From assembly GCF_018967845.1 (NCBI RefSeq), contig NZ_JAHLZZ010000001.1:3038001-3102000 (forward strand): a DNA stretch of 64,000 bases. Direction: 5' to 3'. The position numbers and the translations under genes are program-made. The first letter of the stretch is position 1. Every line of letters begins with the position of its first letter. This DNA comes from Hymenobacter siberiensis. Its GTDB lineage: Bacteria > Bacteroidota > Bacteroidia > Cytophagales > Hymenobacteraceae. The notes under the pieces were generated by a model. It saw nothing but the letters and a program-made list of their open reading frames with translations, was not told the origin of the DNA and did not search any database. Positions 25,990 through 35,028 of this stretch are shown piece by piece.

Positions 25990-26161
25990 GATTAGTGGAG
26001 TGGTCAATTTGTAACCAGCGATTCGCCCAACCCACCGCTGGCCGCAGTTTAGCGCGGAGCGCTAAACTGCGGCCAGCGGGGCCAGCGGCTAGCCGTGGAG
26101 TGTTCAATCTACAAGCAACAGTTTGTCTACTCCACCAACCCACCAACCCACCACTCCACTA
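25990..26161. repeat. Nested palindrome between convergent genes
   Basis: A perfect 21-bp stem (26035-26055 and 26059-26079) with a 3-base loop and core CCGCAGTTTAGCGC sits inside an outer inverted pair, TTAGTGGAGTGG at about 25992 and CCACTCCACTA at about 26150. It lies between the ends of the E1 gene and the Omp85 gene and could stop transcription from both sides, though there is no T-run. Confidence 0.8.
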
Positions 26162-28855
26162 GAACGGGTAACCGATGCCCAGATTGAAGGAAACGGGGTT
26201 GGCGCTGGTGTCGAAGTTGCGCAGCGCCCATTTATCGGCGGTGGTAGGTGCCGTGGGGTCGTAGATTTTGGTGGCGATGTCGAGGCGCAAAATCAGGAAC
26301 GTGAAATCGAAGCGCAGGCCAAAGCCCGAACCCACGGCAATCTGGCGGTAGAAATTGTTGATTTGAAACTGTGCGCCGGGGCGGAGGTAGTCGCCAGTAC
26401 TGGGGTCTTTTCTTTCCTGCAGGCCCCACACGTTGCCAAAATCAGTGAACAGCGCCCCTTTGAAGAAGCCGTATATCGGGAAGCGGTATTCGGCGCTGCC
26501 TTCCAGCAGCAGCTCGCCGGGCTGCTCGGTGAGGTAGTCGCGCACCAGCTGGCCGTTGCTGGGGCGCAGGGGCGTGTAGCCGCCCGGCCCCAGGCGGCGC
26601 GGCTGCCAGGCCCGAAGGCTGGTAGAGCCCCCGGCAAAAAACGACTTATCGTAGGGCACAATATACTGCGGGTCGTTTTCGGGGGTAGTAGGGTCGTTGG
26701 TGCGGTTCAGGGCGTGCACGGCCCCGCCGTTGAGGCGCCACACGAAGTATGTTTGGGGCGTGAGGCGGTAGTAGCGCCGGTAATCGACACTAATGCGGGC
26801 AAAGTCATACACGTTCAGACGCGTGCTCTCGAAAAGGGCTTTCTGATAGAGCCCACGCGTGAGGCCTCCGACTTCGGCAAACAGCCGCAGGTAGTAAGCA
26901 TTGCGGGTTTCGTTGAAATCGTTGGAGTTATAGAGCGACGTGAAGCTGAAGCTCGGCTCGACCTGCTTGCTGAACGACCGGTAGAGCGAGGACCCCTCCG
27001 TGAGCTGAAGCGCTTTGAGACGCGCCTCGAAGGCCGGGCTGGTATAGGGCGTATTAACCAGGGTGATAACCACCGGCGAAAACACGTATTGATGGAACGG
27101 CGAGCGCTGCCAGATATAGTCCCAGGCAAACTCGAAGTTGGACCGGATGTATTCCGGGCGCTTTACGTAGGTTTCGGAGAGCGAGAAACGGGTTTTGGGA
27201 TTGTAGCGGGTGAGGAAGTAGTTGGTGCGGAAGGGCACCAGAAACTGCGGCAGTACCAGCGCTGCCGTGGCCCCCAGCTGGGTCGTGTACACATTGTCCG
27301 TGGTGTTGCCCGTGGTGTCGCTAATACTGGCCACGCGGGTGAGCTGGCCCTCGAAGCCGGCCCGCACGCCAAATTCCAGCACCTCGGCCCCCCCGAAGGG
27401 ATTGCGGATTTTCAGGCGATAATTCAAAAATGGCCCCGGCAGGTAGGCCACGTAGGTAGCGCCCACTTCCACGGTCTGCGAGAATTTGGGCGCGGGCGAG
27501 GCGTTGATGACGGCTACTAGCTCGCCGGTGCTGGGGGTGCGGCTGGTGCTGTCGGTGGTGGGTGGGTCGGGCAGCTTGCGGTAGTTCACGGTATTGAACC
27601 GGAACATATCCAGGTCGGCCAGCAGGCGCTGGGTTTGCAGGGTGTTGGCCAGGCTGTAGTGCTGCTCGGGGCGCACCCTCACCTTGTTGGCCAGCAGGTC
27701 GGTACTGAATTTCTGCTGATAGGCGGCAAAGCGAATCGAGTCCGTGACCACGGTATCCATCCGCACGCCCAGGCTGGGGCGGGCGCGCAGCGCGCCGGGC
27801 GTGCCAGCGCGGCGCAGGGTGTCGCCGGTGGCGCTGCGCAGGGTGCGGCCCACGCCGGCATCGGTGATGAAGCGCACCTGGCGCAGCGTGTACAGCCGGT
27901 GGCCCTGGTCCGGCCCGGGGTTGGCGATGAAGGTGCGCAGCCGCACCGTGAATTTCTCGTAGCTGGTATCGGCTTCGAGGGTGATGTACTGCTGGCGGAA
28001 ATCAAAGTAGCCCGCGTTTTTCAGCAGGGTTTCGAGGCGGGTGCGCTCCTGGCCGATGAGGGCCTCGTTGTACCGGTCGTTTTCGTGCAGCAGCGTGGCC
28101 GACTGGCCCTGGCGCACCATGGCCGCCACGCCCGAGTCGGGAATGCTGGGGGCCTGAAGGCGATACAGAAAAGGCTGGTTTTCGGTGATGTTATAGGTCA
28201 CCGTTACGCGGCGGTATTGCTTGACAGCATCGAGCGAATCGGACTTGCCGGAAAAAACCGACCCCACCGCATTCAGCGCCCGAAACAAGATGCTGCGCTG
28301 GAAGCGGGCCGTGTCGGTGGCCGACACCCGCGCCCGGAAAAAGCCCTGCGAGCGCAGGTAGGTGGTCATCTGCTCTACCGAGCGGCTGGTAAGGGCCGAG
28401 TCGTAGATAACGGGCGGCTCGCCCAGGCGCATGATGGCGTTGCCCTTGTCGAGCACCAGCTGCTTGCGCTTGATTTTGCGCTCGCGCTGGGCCAGCAGCT
28501 TGCCCAGCTGGGCCGAGTCGGTGCCGGCGGCCTGCATCTTGGCCGCGTAAGTCGTTTCAATTGCGCGCAGCTTGCTTTTGATGCGCGCCGAATCATAAAA
28601 GCCAAAGCCTAGGTGGTAGATGTCCAGCTTGGGCGGAATTCGGGTGTTGGGCTTTTGCTGGGCCAGCGCGGTCAGCCGTTCTTTGTCGGCCTGCTCTACG
28701 CCCTTGATTTCGACGCGGCTGAGCAGGCGCTGGTTGGGCCGCAACAGCCCAAACGGTGAGCACGCCGCCAGCCCCAGCAGCATGAGTAGCGGTCCGAGCC
28801 GGTGCGCAGGCCGTAGTTTTGGCAAACAAGTAACGAGTAATGGTTTCAAAAGCAC
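26159..28855 (-). CDS. Omp85-family (BamA/TamA-like) outer-membrane lipoprotein, probably TamL
   Basis: The product is 898 aa from the GTG at 28855; a TTG at 28825 (MPKLRPAHRLGPLLMLLGLAAC) gives a neater signal. A lipobox LGLAAC follows the hydrophobic stretch, so it is a lipoprotein. Residues about 40-450 hold POTRA-like segments with long inserts (SRVEIKGVEQADKERLTALAQQKPNTR, MTTYLRSQGFFRARVSATD). The C-terminal half is the 16-stranded barrel with FFAGGSTSLRAWQPRRLGPGGY and a terminal LGIGYPF ending in phenylalanine. TamA homologues that are lipoproteins are known in Bacteroidota as TamL, working with TamB in envelope assembly. No tamB is next to it. It overlaps the start of the divergent methyltransferase gene. 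Confidence 0.9.
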   Translation of the reverse strand: MLLKPLLVTCLPKLRPAHRLGPLLMLLGLAACSPFGLLRPNQRLLSRVEIKGVEQADKERLTALAQQKPNTRIPPKLDIYHLGFGFYDSARIKSKLRAIETTYAAKMQAAGTDSAQLGKLLAQRERKIKRKQLVLDKGNAIMRLGEPPVIYDSALTSRSVEQMTTYLRSQGFFRARVSATDTARFQRSILFRALNAVGSVFSGKSDSLDAVKQYRRVTVTYNITENQPFLYRLQAPSIPDSGVAAMVRQGQSATLLHENDRYNEALIGQERTRLETLLKNAGYFDFRQQYITLEADTSYEKFTVRLRTFIANPGPDQGHRLYTLRQVRFITDAGVGRTLRSATGDTLRRAGTPGALRARPSLGVRMDTVVTDSIRFAAYQQKFSTDLLANKVRVRPEQHYSLANTLQTQRLLADLDMFRFNTVNYRKLPDPPTTDSTSRTPSTGELVAVINASPAPKFSQTVEVGATYVAYLPGPFLNYRLKIRNPFGGAEVLEFGVRAGFEGQLTRVASISDTTGNTTDNVYTTQLGATAALVLPQFLVPFRTNYFLTRYNPKTRFSLSETYVKRPEYIRSNFEFAWDYIWQRSPFHQYVFSPVVITLVNTPYTSPAFEARLKALQLTEGSSLYRSFSKQVEPSFSFTSLYNSNDFNETRNAYYLRLFAEVGGLTRGLYQKALFESTRLNVYDFARISVDYRRYYRLTPQTYFVWRLNGGAVHALNRTNDPTTPENDPQYIVPYDKSFFAGGSTSLRAWQPRRLGPGGYTPLRPSNGQLVRDYLTEQPGELLLEGSAEYRFPIYGFFKGALFTDFGNVWGLQERKDPSTGDYLRPGAQFQINNFYRQIAVGSGFGLRFDFTFLILRLDIATKIYDPTAPTTADKWALRNFDTSANPVSFNLGIGYPF

Positions 28856-29598
28856 TTGGCAAATACGTGCAGTCGCTGCACCAGAAGAAGTACCGGCACC
28901 GCCACGGGGCGTTCCTGGTGGAAGGGGGCAAAAGTGTGTTAGAGCTGCTAAGTTCCGACCTGGAAGTCGAACACGTACTGGCCACGGCCGAATTTATCGA
29001 CCAAAACCGTGCCCACCTGCCCGCCCGGCTGCTGCTCAGCCCCGCCACCGAAACCGAGCTCACCCAGCTTGGCACGCTGGCCACCAACACCACCGCCCTG
29101 GCCGTGGTGCGTCTGCCCGCCCAAACCCCGCTGCCCCTAACGCTGCCCGAAACCGGTTTGTTGCTTGCCCTCGACGAAGTGCGCGACCCCGGCAATCTCG
29201 GCACCCTGCTGCGGCTGGCCGACTGGTACGGCCTGCCCGGCGTGGTGCTCAGCCCCGGCTGCGCCGATGCCTACGCCCCCAAAACCGTGGCCGCCAGCAT
29301 GGGCGCCTTCGCCCGGGTGCGCGTCTGGGAGCGCGACCTCACCGAGTGGCTGCCCACGCTGGCCCCCGCCGTGGGCATCTTCGGAGCCGATTTGGCGGGC
29401 GACAACGTGCACCGCCTCACCCTGCGCCCCGCCGGCGTGCTCGTGATGGGCTCTGAATCGCACGGCCTTACGCCGGGCGTTGGGGCGGCCCTCACGCGCC
29501 GGCTGCACATTCCGCGCGGGGCCGGCGGGCAGGCCGAAAGCCTGAACGTGGCCATTTCAGCGGCTATTCTGCTGGATAATTTCTTTCGGAATCAGTAG
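28840..29598 (+). CDS. TrmH/SpoU-family RNA 2'-O-methyltransferase
   Basis: The product is 252 aa with an N-terminal substrate-binding domain (SLHQKKYRHRHGAFLVEGGKSVLELL) and a C-terminal SPOUT knot. The three SpoU motifs are present: LALDEVRDPGNLGTLLRLADW, VLVMGSESHGL and LHIPRGAGGQAESLNVAISAAILL. It methylates ribose in rRNA or tRNA; the target (rlmB-like or other) cannot be fixed from sequence. It is read divergently from the Omp85 gene, with overlapping start regions. Confidence 0.95.
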   Translation: MVSKALGKYVQSLHQKKYRHRHGAFLVEGGKSVLELLSSDLEVEHVLATAEFIDQNRAHLPARLLLSPATETELTQLGTLATNTTALAVVRLPAQTPLPLTLPETGLLLALDEVRDPGNLGTLLRLADWYGLPGVVLSPGCADAYAPKTVAASMGAFARVRVWERDLTEWLPTLAPAVGIFGADLAGDNVHRLTLRPAGVLVMGSESHGLTPGVGAALTRRLHIPRGAGGQAESLNVAISAAILLDNFFRNQ

Positions 29599-29651
29599 CA
29601 GCCTTCTTGCGCGAGGTTGAATATATTTAGGAAGTTAGTTAAACCTGCTGG

Positions 29652-29744
29652 AACGTCAAGCTGAGCTTGTCGGAGCATTTCTAGCGCTTCATTGACGGTT
29701 CGTATGAAGCGCTAGAGATGCTCCGACAAGCTCAGCTTGACGTT
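29652..29744. repeat. 40-bp inverted repeat (GTCAAGCTGAGC type)
   Basis: The arms 29652-29691 and 29705-29744 pair with one mismatch and a 13-base loop. The arm starts AACGTCAAGCTGAGCTTGTC and so contains smaller palindromes of its own (AAGCTGAGCTT). It is one of two palindromic elements in the 385-base gap 29599-29983, in which I see no gene. Confidence 0.88.
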
Positions 29745-29810
29745 CTATTGATTTCTTAAAGAGCTTCGTTGGAAAAATACTTATATTAGGATGATTAGCT
29801 GATAGCTTAT

Positions 29811-29961
29811 GAAGCTGTTTAGAAAGTCACAAAAGGTACTCAAACGGTGATGCAGCGCGCAGCGCAGCATCTTGCTCGCATCGTCAGGCCCGTTCAACGA
29901 TGCGAACGGTCATGCAGCGCGCAGCGCAGCATGACCGTTCGGAGACTTTCTAAACAGCTTC
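29811..29961. repeat. Composite nested palindrome
   Basis: An 18-bp perfect outer inverted repeat (29811-29828 and 29944-29961, GAAGCTGTTTAGAAAGTC) encloses two copies of ATGCAGCGCGCAGCGCAGCA, the palindrome GCATCGT/ACGATGC, and a CGAACGGTCATGC/GCATGACCGTTCG hairpin. The layout resembles a small non-autonomous mobile element, but no target duplication is clear. A similar nested element with the shared word GTTCAACGATGC lies at 50097. Confidence 0.8.
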
Positions 29962-29983
29962 TATGGCTGTGATGCGCGTTGCT

Positions 29984-31138
29984 TTAGTTGAGGCCGAAGA
30001 TGCGTATACCGAAGCTGAGCACCTGAGTGTCGGGTCCAGCGCCCGCCTTAAACAGGCCATTCATGTTATACTTCCCAAAGAACTCTAGCCCCCGATAGCC
30101 GATGGTGCCTTGCAGGCCATACTGGAAATTTTCCAGGTTGTAGTTGTCGTGGTTTTTGTCTTTGTAAGTCGTGCCCTCGGTGGTATACTTGAGTTTGGTC
30201 CAAGACGAGAGCCGATAGCCTACGAAGCCCCCCGCACCTAGGGTGAAGGTCGGTTTGTAGTGCGCGTCGCGCAGCTGGAGGTTAATCATGAGTGGTACAT
30301 TGATGCTGGATGTAGCCAACTTGGTTTTCTCAAACTGGCGGCCGCTGATTTCGCGCACGACGTCGGTACGGCCATTGGCACTCACCCACTTGTCATTGCC
30401 ATTCAGCATGTAGTTGTTGAAGGAAAACTCCGGGCCGATAGAGAAAAGCATCGGGCTACGCTTGCCAAAAAGACGGGCATAGGTGATGAGTCCAATGCTG
30501 ACGTAGCGCGAGCCCCCGGGGCGTAGGTCAACGGTTTCAGGCTTGCCTTCGGCTGTGAAATATTGCTTTTGGTTGACAAGGGAATTCAGGCCCAAATCAA
30601 ACACCAAGCTGGTGCTGATGCTCTTCCGTTCAAGCTCCTTTAGGCGGGTCGAGTCGCGCTTGGCCTGCCGCTGCTCCTGGGTTTTGGTATTGGCCGTATT
30701 GTAGGACTTTACGCCCTTTTCGTCGGTAGTGACGGTCAGGCCGAAGGCCTTGTTCAGCACAACGTCCACTTTGCTGGAGTTCTCTGTTTTCTTATGGGTG
30801 GTGATGCGTACCTGCTCGGGGAGGTTTTTGCCGGGCTGGTCTTTGTCGGGGTAAAATTCCATGGTCACCTGGTCGGTCGAGGCGGTTTTGGCCGCCGTTT
30901 CGGCCCGCGTGATGTAGGTGGCCAGCTGCGAGGTAAGGGAGTCGAGATGGTAGTTCTTGAGTTGGCGCAACTGGGCTGCGTCGCGTACCGTCAGGGTGAG
31001 GGTAGCGCGGTTGGGCAGCCGTACCACTATGGTGTCTTTCACCGTGGCAGGGATGCGCAGGCCCGTGGCGCGGGCCACGTTCAACCTGCCCACTAGCATC
31101 AGCATCAGCAGAAAAAAGGGGAGAAAAGCGCGTTGCAT
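29984..31138 (-). CDS. Outer-membrane beta-barrel protein (PorT-like) of an ECF sigma cluster
   Basis: The product is 384 aa with signal peptide MQRAFLPFFLLMLMLVGRLNVARA. A helical, charged region (residues about 70-170, KTQEQRQAKRDSTRLKELERK) precedes an eight-strand barrel of the PorT/outer-membrane beta-barrel type: MLFSIGPEFSFNNYMLNG, TFTLGAGGFVGYRL, LQGTIGYRGLEFFGKYNM and the aromatic end SFGIRIFGLN. It follows the ECF sigma and anti-sigma genes on one strand, so its expression is probably part of that stress circuit. The ligand is unknown. Confidence 0.85.
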   Translation of the reverse strand: MQRAFLPFFLLMLMLVGRLNVARATGLRIPATVKDTIVVRLPNRATLTLTVRDAAQLRQLKNYHLDSLTSQLATYITRAETAAKTASTDQVTMEFYPDKDQPGKNLPEQVRITTHKKTENSSKVDVVLNKAFGLTVTTDEKGVKSYNTANTKTQEQRQAKRDSTRLKELERKSISTSLVFDLGLNSLVNQKQYFTAEGKPETVDLRPGGSRYVSIGLITYARLFGKRSPMLFSIGPEFSFNNYMLNGNDKWVSANGRTDVVREISGRQFEKTKLATSSINVPLMINLQLRDAHYKPTFTLGAGGFVGYRLSSWTKLKYTTEGTTYKDKNHDNYNLENFQYGLQGTIGYRGLEFFGKYNMNGLFKAGAGPDTQVLSFGIRIFGLN

Positions 31139-31162
31139 GATTTCTAAACAGAAAAGGGTGAA

Positions 31163-32275
31163 TTATAATTGAATGGATTTGCTGACGCTATGGCCGGCAA
31201 AGGTGGCCCGGAGCGTCACGTTTTCGGGTAGGCCGGTTACTTCGGCCAGGCTCACCCGCTCGCCCCGCACCAGGCGGCCGGCCTGCTGCAGCAGGCGGCC
31301 ACCCAGGCGGCGTTGTTCTTCGGGGCCCTCCACTGCCGCCAGGGCCGAGGAAACGAAGCGCGCGGGCCGACTGGTGGGGGCTGCGCCATTGCGTACATCC
31401 ACCGTTATGAGCTCGGTGGCGTGGGCCAGGGCAGGATTCTGAATGGCGCGGATGATATCCGGTGCCGGTTGAGGAGTGGCGGTGGCCACCGTGGGGGCAG
31501 TAGGGGCCGGGGTGAGATGCTGCTCGTCAGCAGCGGTGGGCCGGGCCGGCGCGTGGGCCACGAGCGGGAGCGAGGCGGCAGCAGCGTCCGGCTGCCGATG
31601 GCTTCCCAGCAGGTGGCGCGGCGACTGCTCGGCGGCGGTCATCCTGGCCTTTGGTGCGGTAGATGCCAGGGCATCGGGGCGGGTTGCCTGCAAAAAATGT
31701 TTTTTTTCAGCTACCGCTGCCGAAGTGCCTGGCATGCGCGGGGCGGCAGCGTCGGGAGCCGCTTTATCAGAAGCTGAAGCAACTGCCGGTTGCTGCTTAT
31801 CGGCGGCTATGCTATTGTTATCTGGGCCGGTGGTACCGTCAGGCGTAGCAGATTGGGGCGAGCCACTGCGGGCTTTACGGTCGGCGTCAGCGTTGGGGTG
31901 CTGTGCCGGGTTCGAAGCAACGGTGGTTTGTTGAATATTGCCAGTCGGAAAGCCCAGCCACAGGCCCGCGCCGCCCACCAGTAGAAATAGCACTACGGCC
32001 GCGGCCAGCGTCATGGGCCACCACGCGGCGGCGCGGCGCTTGCGCGGGTGCAGGTGCTCGTCTTCGAGGCGTTCCCAGAGCTCGCGGCCGGGCGGGGTGG
32101 CGTGGGCGTGTAACCGGTTTTGGAAAAGCTGGTCGAGGCGGTTGGCTTCGGGCTCCGGCTGGGCGTCGGGCGCGGTGGGGCCGGCTTGCAGGCGGGCCCA
32201 CAGGTCGTGGCCGGGCGGCGTTTCATGGCCGTCCAGTTTGTCGCGGAATAAATCGTCAATATTTTCGGGTAGCAT
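31163..32275 (-). CDS. Putative anti-sigma factor, single-pass membrane protein
   Basis: The product is 370 aa. The cytoplasmic N-terminus has two similar segments (NIDDLFRDKLDGHETPPGHDLWARL and NRLDQLFQNRLHAHATPPGRELWERL), a duplicated helical motif common in Bacteroidota anti-sigma factors. A membrane helix at about residues 84-108 (WWPMTLAAAVVLFLLVGGAGLWLGF) is followed by a long Ala/Pro/Thr-rich periplasmic tail. It starts four bases after the stop of the ECF sigma gene, which fits an anti-sigma role. No classical zinc motif is seen. Confidence 0.8.
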   Translation of the reverse strand: MLPENIDDLFRDKLDGHETPPGHDLWARLQAGPTAPDAQPEPEANRLDQLFQNRLHAHATPPGRELWERLEDEHLHPRKRRAAAWWPMTLAAAVVLFLLVGGAGLWLGFPTGNIQQTTVASNPAQHPNADADRKARSGSPQSATPDGTTGPDNNSIAADKQQPAVASASDKAAPDAAAPRMPGTSAAVAEKKHFLQATRPDALASTAPKARMTAAEQSPRHLLGSHRQPDAAAASLPLVAHAPARPTAADEQHLTPAPTAPTVATATPQPAPDIIRAIQNPALAHATELITVDVRNGAAPTSRPARFVSSALAAVEGPEEQRRLGGRLLQQAGRLVRGERVSLAEVTGLPENVTLRATFAGHSVSKSIQL

Positions 32276-32279
32276 AAGG

Positions 32280-32840
32280 CTAGTTGGTCGTTATAGTAGA
32301 AAACTGAACGCGCCGCTGGAGCATGGCCCGGGCCTTGCTGAGCTGCGATTTGCTGGTGCCTTCGCTGATGCCCAGCAGCTCGGCAATTTCCTGGTGTCCG
32401 TAGCCTTCCAGGGCGTAGAGGTTGAAAACAGTGCGGTAGCCGGTAGGCAGGGTGGCCAGCAGGTTCATCAGGTCTTCGGCCTGTAGTTGGGTATCGGCGG
32501 TGGCGGCCGTGGTGGCCAGGTTTTCGGGTTGGGCAAAGTCCTCAAACGACACGGTCATCAACTCGCGCTGGCGCAGCTGCATCAGGGCCTCGTTCACCAT
32601 GATGCGGCGCACCCAGCCCTCGAAGCTGCCTTCGAAGCGGTAGTTGGGCAGGGCCCGGAACATTTTGGCAAAACCCAGTATCAGGGCTTCTTCGGCATCT
32701 TCGCGGCGCTTGAGGTAGCGGCGGCACACGGTGAGCATCAGCCCGGCCAGCTGGTCGTAGAGCTGGCGCTGGGCCCGGTGCTCGCCCTGCACACAAGCAG
32801 CGATGAGGTCGGCTTCGGTCGTCACGGTAAGGGTGGGCAC
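32280..32840 (-). CDS. ECF-type RNA polymerase sigma factor
   Basis: The product is 186 aa. Region 2 reads QLYDQLAGLMLTVCRRYLKRREDAEEALILGFAKMFRALPNY, and region 4 reads LATLPTGYRTVFNLYALEGYGHQEIAELLGISEGTSKSQLSKARAML. Both are standard for Bacteroidota ECF sigma factors. It leads an operon with the anti-sigma and beta-barrel genes (gaps of 4 and 24 bases). ECF factors are usually held by their anti-sigma until an envelope signal arrives. The start ATG at 32840 is the first in frame with the domain. Confidence 0.95.
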   Translation of the reverse strand: MPTLTVTTEADLIAACVQGEHRAQRQLYDQLAGLMLTVCRRYLKRREDAEEALILGFAKMFRALPNYRFEGSFEGWVRRIMVNEALMQLRQRELMTVSFEDFAQPENLATTAATADTQLQAEDLMNLLATLPTGYRTVFNLYALEGYGHQEIAELLGISEGTSKSQLSKARAMLQRRVQFSTITTN

Positions 32841-33036
32841 GGGAGCAGAAAGGATGGTGAGTTAGGGCGGCAGATGCGGAAAGTGCGGGAAAGGTTGCCT
32901 GGAGGAGGAAGTTTTTTGCCGCACCCCGTTTGTTTGATTCGAATCAGTAGTTTCGCAAGCGCTAATCAATACTATTGTGCAAAAACTGCTACCATTCCTC
33001 CTGTTCTCGATGACGGTTTCACGCCTTGCGGCGTAG

Positions 33037-33510
33037 GAAATCCCCATTAAGCCGGCTATCTACCGAAAATATACCGTTGCGCTGGGCATTTTGGCCAACC
33101 CCAAAGTGCTGGGCGTGCAGGCGGAAGGTCGTTTTGGGTAGCATTTTGGCGGGCGGCTGGTGGCCACGCAGGTGTTTGATTCATGCCGGCAAAACGAATT
33201 TAGCGCCGGGGGCATCGGCCTGCTCACTTATTATATTCCCCTAAAAAACCCGCGTCTGGAACCGGTGATTGGAATCGGTAGCGCTTATTCGCTCTACCAT
33301 TGGGACCTTGGCTACAACAAAGGCACCCTGACGGACTTCAACGTGGGCGGTGGCATGGGCCTGAACCTGCGCTTCAGCAATGACTTTCGGGCAGGTATCA
33401 ACGTGTTGTTTACCAACGGATTCGTAGCTGATTATCAAGCCGATGATATGCGCGTCGTGCGTCGGAAGCTGCTCGTGATGCCCGCCCTTACGTTTGATAT
33501 TCTGCTGTAG
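33037..33510 (+). pseudogene. Remnant of an outer-membrane beta-barrel protein gene
   Basis: The frame is open from 33037, reads IKPAIYRKYTVALGILANPKVLGVQAEGRFG, meets a TAG at 33139-33141, and continues in the same frame as HFGGRLVATQVFDSC ... NVGGGMGLNLRFSNDFRAGINVLFTNGF ... LLVMPALTFDILL. The second part is plainly the end of a beta-barrel porin-like protein. The N-terminus and signal peptide are missing. It is therefore truncated and interrupted; a shortened product from GTG 33160 is possible but unlikely to fold. Confidence 0.75.
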
Positions 33511-33516
33511 GCCCGT

Positions 33517-34800
33517 TTAGGGCAGCTCGTTTAGCGGGCGGCCTTGCTGCCGTCCCAGGCGCAAATGCTTGGCCTGCCCCACCACTTGCGACCCATAAAT
33601 ACCGTGGTGGCCTGAAAATAAATAAGCCACCACGCAGGCCAGCGCCAGGTACACGCCAGCATGCGCCCCGAATAACTCCAGCCCCATGAGCGTGCAGGCC
33701 AGGGGCGTGTTGGCCGCGCCGGCAAACACGCCCACGAAGCCCATGGCCGCCAGCAGCGCCACCGGCAGCGGCAGCACCACGGCCAGCGCGCTGCCCAGCG
33801 CCGCGCCAATAAAAAACAGCGGCGTGACCTCGCCCCCCTTGAAGCCGCAGCCGAGCGTGAGGGCCGTGAGCACCAGCTTGAGGGCCCAGTCGGTGGGCGC
33901 GAGCGGGTGCTGAAAGGCTTCGACGATAACCGGCACGCCCAGCCCGCCAAAGCGCACCGGTCCCACGGCCCACAGCAGCCCGGCCACCAGCACGCCGCCC
34001 ACCACCGGCCGCAGCGGCGGGTAGGCAATGCGGCTAAAAACCTTGCTGATTGTGTGCGTGAGCGTGGCAAATGACCTGGCCGCCAGCCCAAACAGCGCGC
34101 CCGCCACCAGGGTGCAGCCTAATAGGAGTGGCGTGAGCGGTAGCTCGTCCAGGGTGGGGTAGTGGGTGTGGCCCACGCCCCAGGCCCGCGTCACAAAGTC
34201 AGCCATGACAGCCGCCAGGAAGCTGGGTAGCACGGCTTCGTAGCGAATGGAGCCTAGCAGAAAAACTTCAAGCCCGAATACGGCCCCGGCCAGCGGCGTG
34301 CCAAACACGGAAGCAAACCCCGCGCTCATGCCCGCGATGAGCAGCAGGCGGCGGTCGCGGGGGCGCAGTCCCAGCCAACGGGTGAGCTGGTCGGCCAGGG
34401 CCGCGCCCATCTGCACGGCCGTGCCCTCGCGGCCCGCCGACCCGCCAAACAGATGCGTAGCCAGCGTGCCGCCCAGCACCAGCGGCACCATGCGCAGCGG
34501 CAGCCGCTGGCTGGGGCGGTGGATTTCATCCAGAATAAGGTTGTTGCCGCGCACCACGCTATTGCCGAAATAGTGGTAGGCCCCGCCGATGAGTAGACCC
34601 GCTACCGGCAGCAGCGCCAAAACCCAGAGATGCGCTTCGCGCCAGCGCGTGGCCCAGTCGAGGGCCACCAGAAACCCCGCCGAGGCGGTGCCGGCCATTG
34701 CGCCAATCAGGCCGCAAATCAGCAGCCATCGCAGTAGGAAAAGGAGGGTGGCGGTGGTGCCGAGGGTGCGCAGGCGGGCGAGGGCAAAGCGTGGGGTCAC
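33517..34800 (-). CDS. CLC-family chloride channel or antiporter
   Basis: The product is 427 aa with about ten membrane helices. CLC landmarks are GNNLILDEIH (in the place of GSGIPE), GSAGREGTAVQMG with the gating glutamate Glu125, and GGEVTPLFFIGAALGSALA. These proteins move chloride, with or without proton exchange, across the inner membrane. The absence of CBS domains fits the short prokaryotic form. Its stop lies seven bases from the end of the converging beta-barrel pseudogene. Confidence 0.93.
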   Translation of the reverse strand: MTPRFALARLRTLGTTATLLFLLRWLLICGLIGAMAGTASAGFLVALDWATRWREAHLWVLALLPVAGLLIGGAYHYFGNSVVRGNNLILDEIHRPSQRLPLRMVPLVLGGTLATHLFGGSAGREGTAVQMGAALADQLTRWLGLRPRDRRLLLIAGMSAGFASVFGTPLAGAVFGLEVFLLGSIRYEAVLPSFLAAVMADFVTRAWGVGHTHYPTLDELPLTPLLLGCTLVAGALFGLAARSFATLTHTISKVFSRIAYPPLRPVVGGVLVAGLLWAVGPVRFGGLGVPVIVEAFQHPLAPTDWALKLVLTALTLGCGFKGGEVTPLFFIGAALGSALAVVLPLPVALLAAMGFVGVFAGAANTPLACTLMGLELFGAHAGVYLALACVVAYLFSGHHGIYGSQVVGQAKHLRLGRQQGRPLNELP

Positions 34801-34974
34801 GGGGGCGAACGGTATGATGAGCTATGCGGCGCGGCCCCGGTGGCCGCCCGTTTCGTAGGAATCATCAGCGCGGGGCGCGGGGCTCCGGCGGTTCGCGGTG
34901 GCAATCCATCACCGTATTCTGGGGGCAAATATAAACGGCGTTTGTCGGCATTGCATTGGCCTCGGAGTAAACAA

Positions 34975-35006
34975 AAAAGCAGCGCCAGGACTCGGGCGCT
35001 GCTTTT
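34975..35006 (-). terminator. Intrinsic terminator of the Met-rich outer-membrane protein gene
   Basis: AAAAGCAGCGCC at 34975-34986 pairs with GGCGCTGCTTTT at 34995-35006 around an 8-base loop and ends in a U-run on the minus strand, 23 bases past the stop. Confidence 0.85.
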
Positions 35007-35028
35007 AGATTCTGACCGGTTATCAGCG

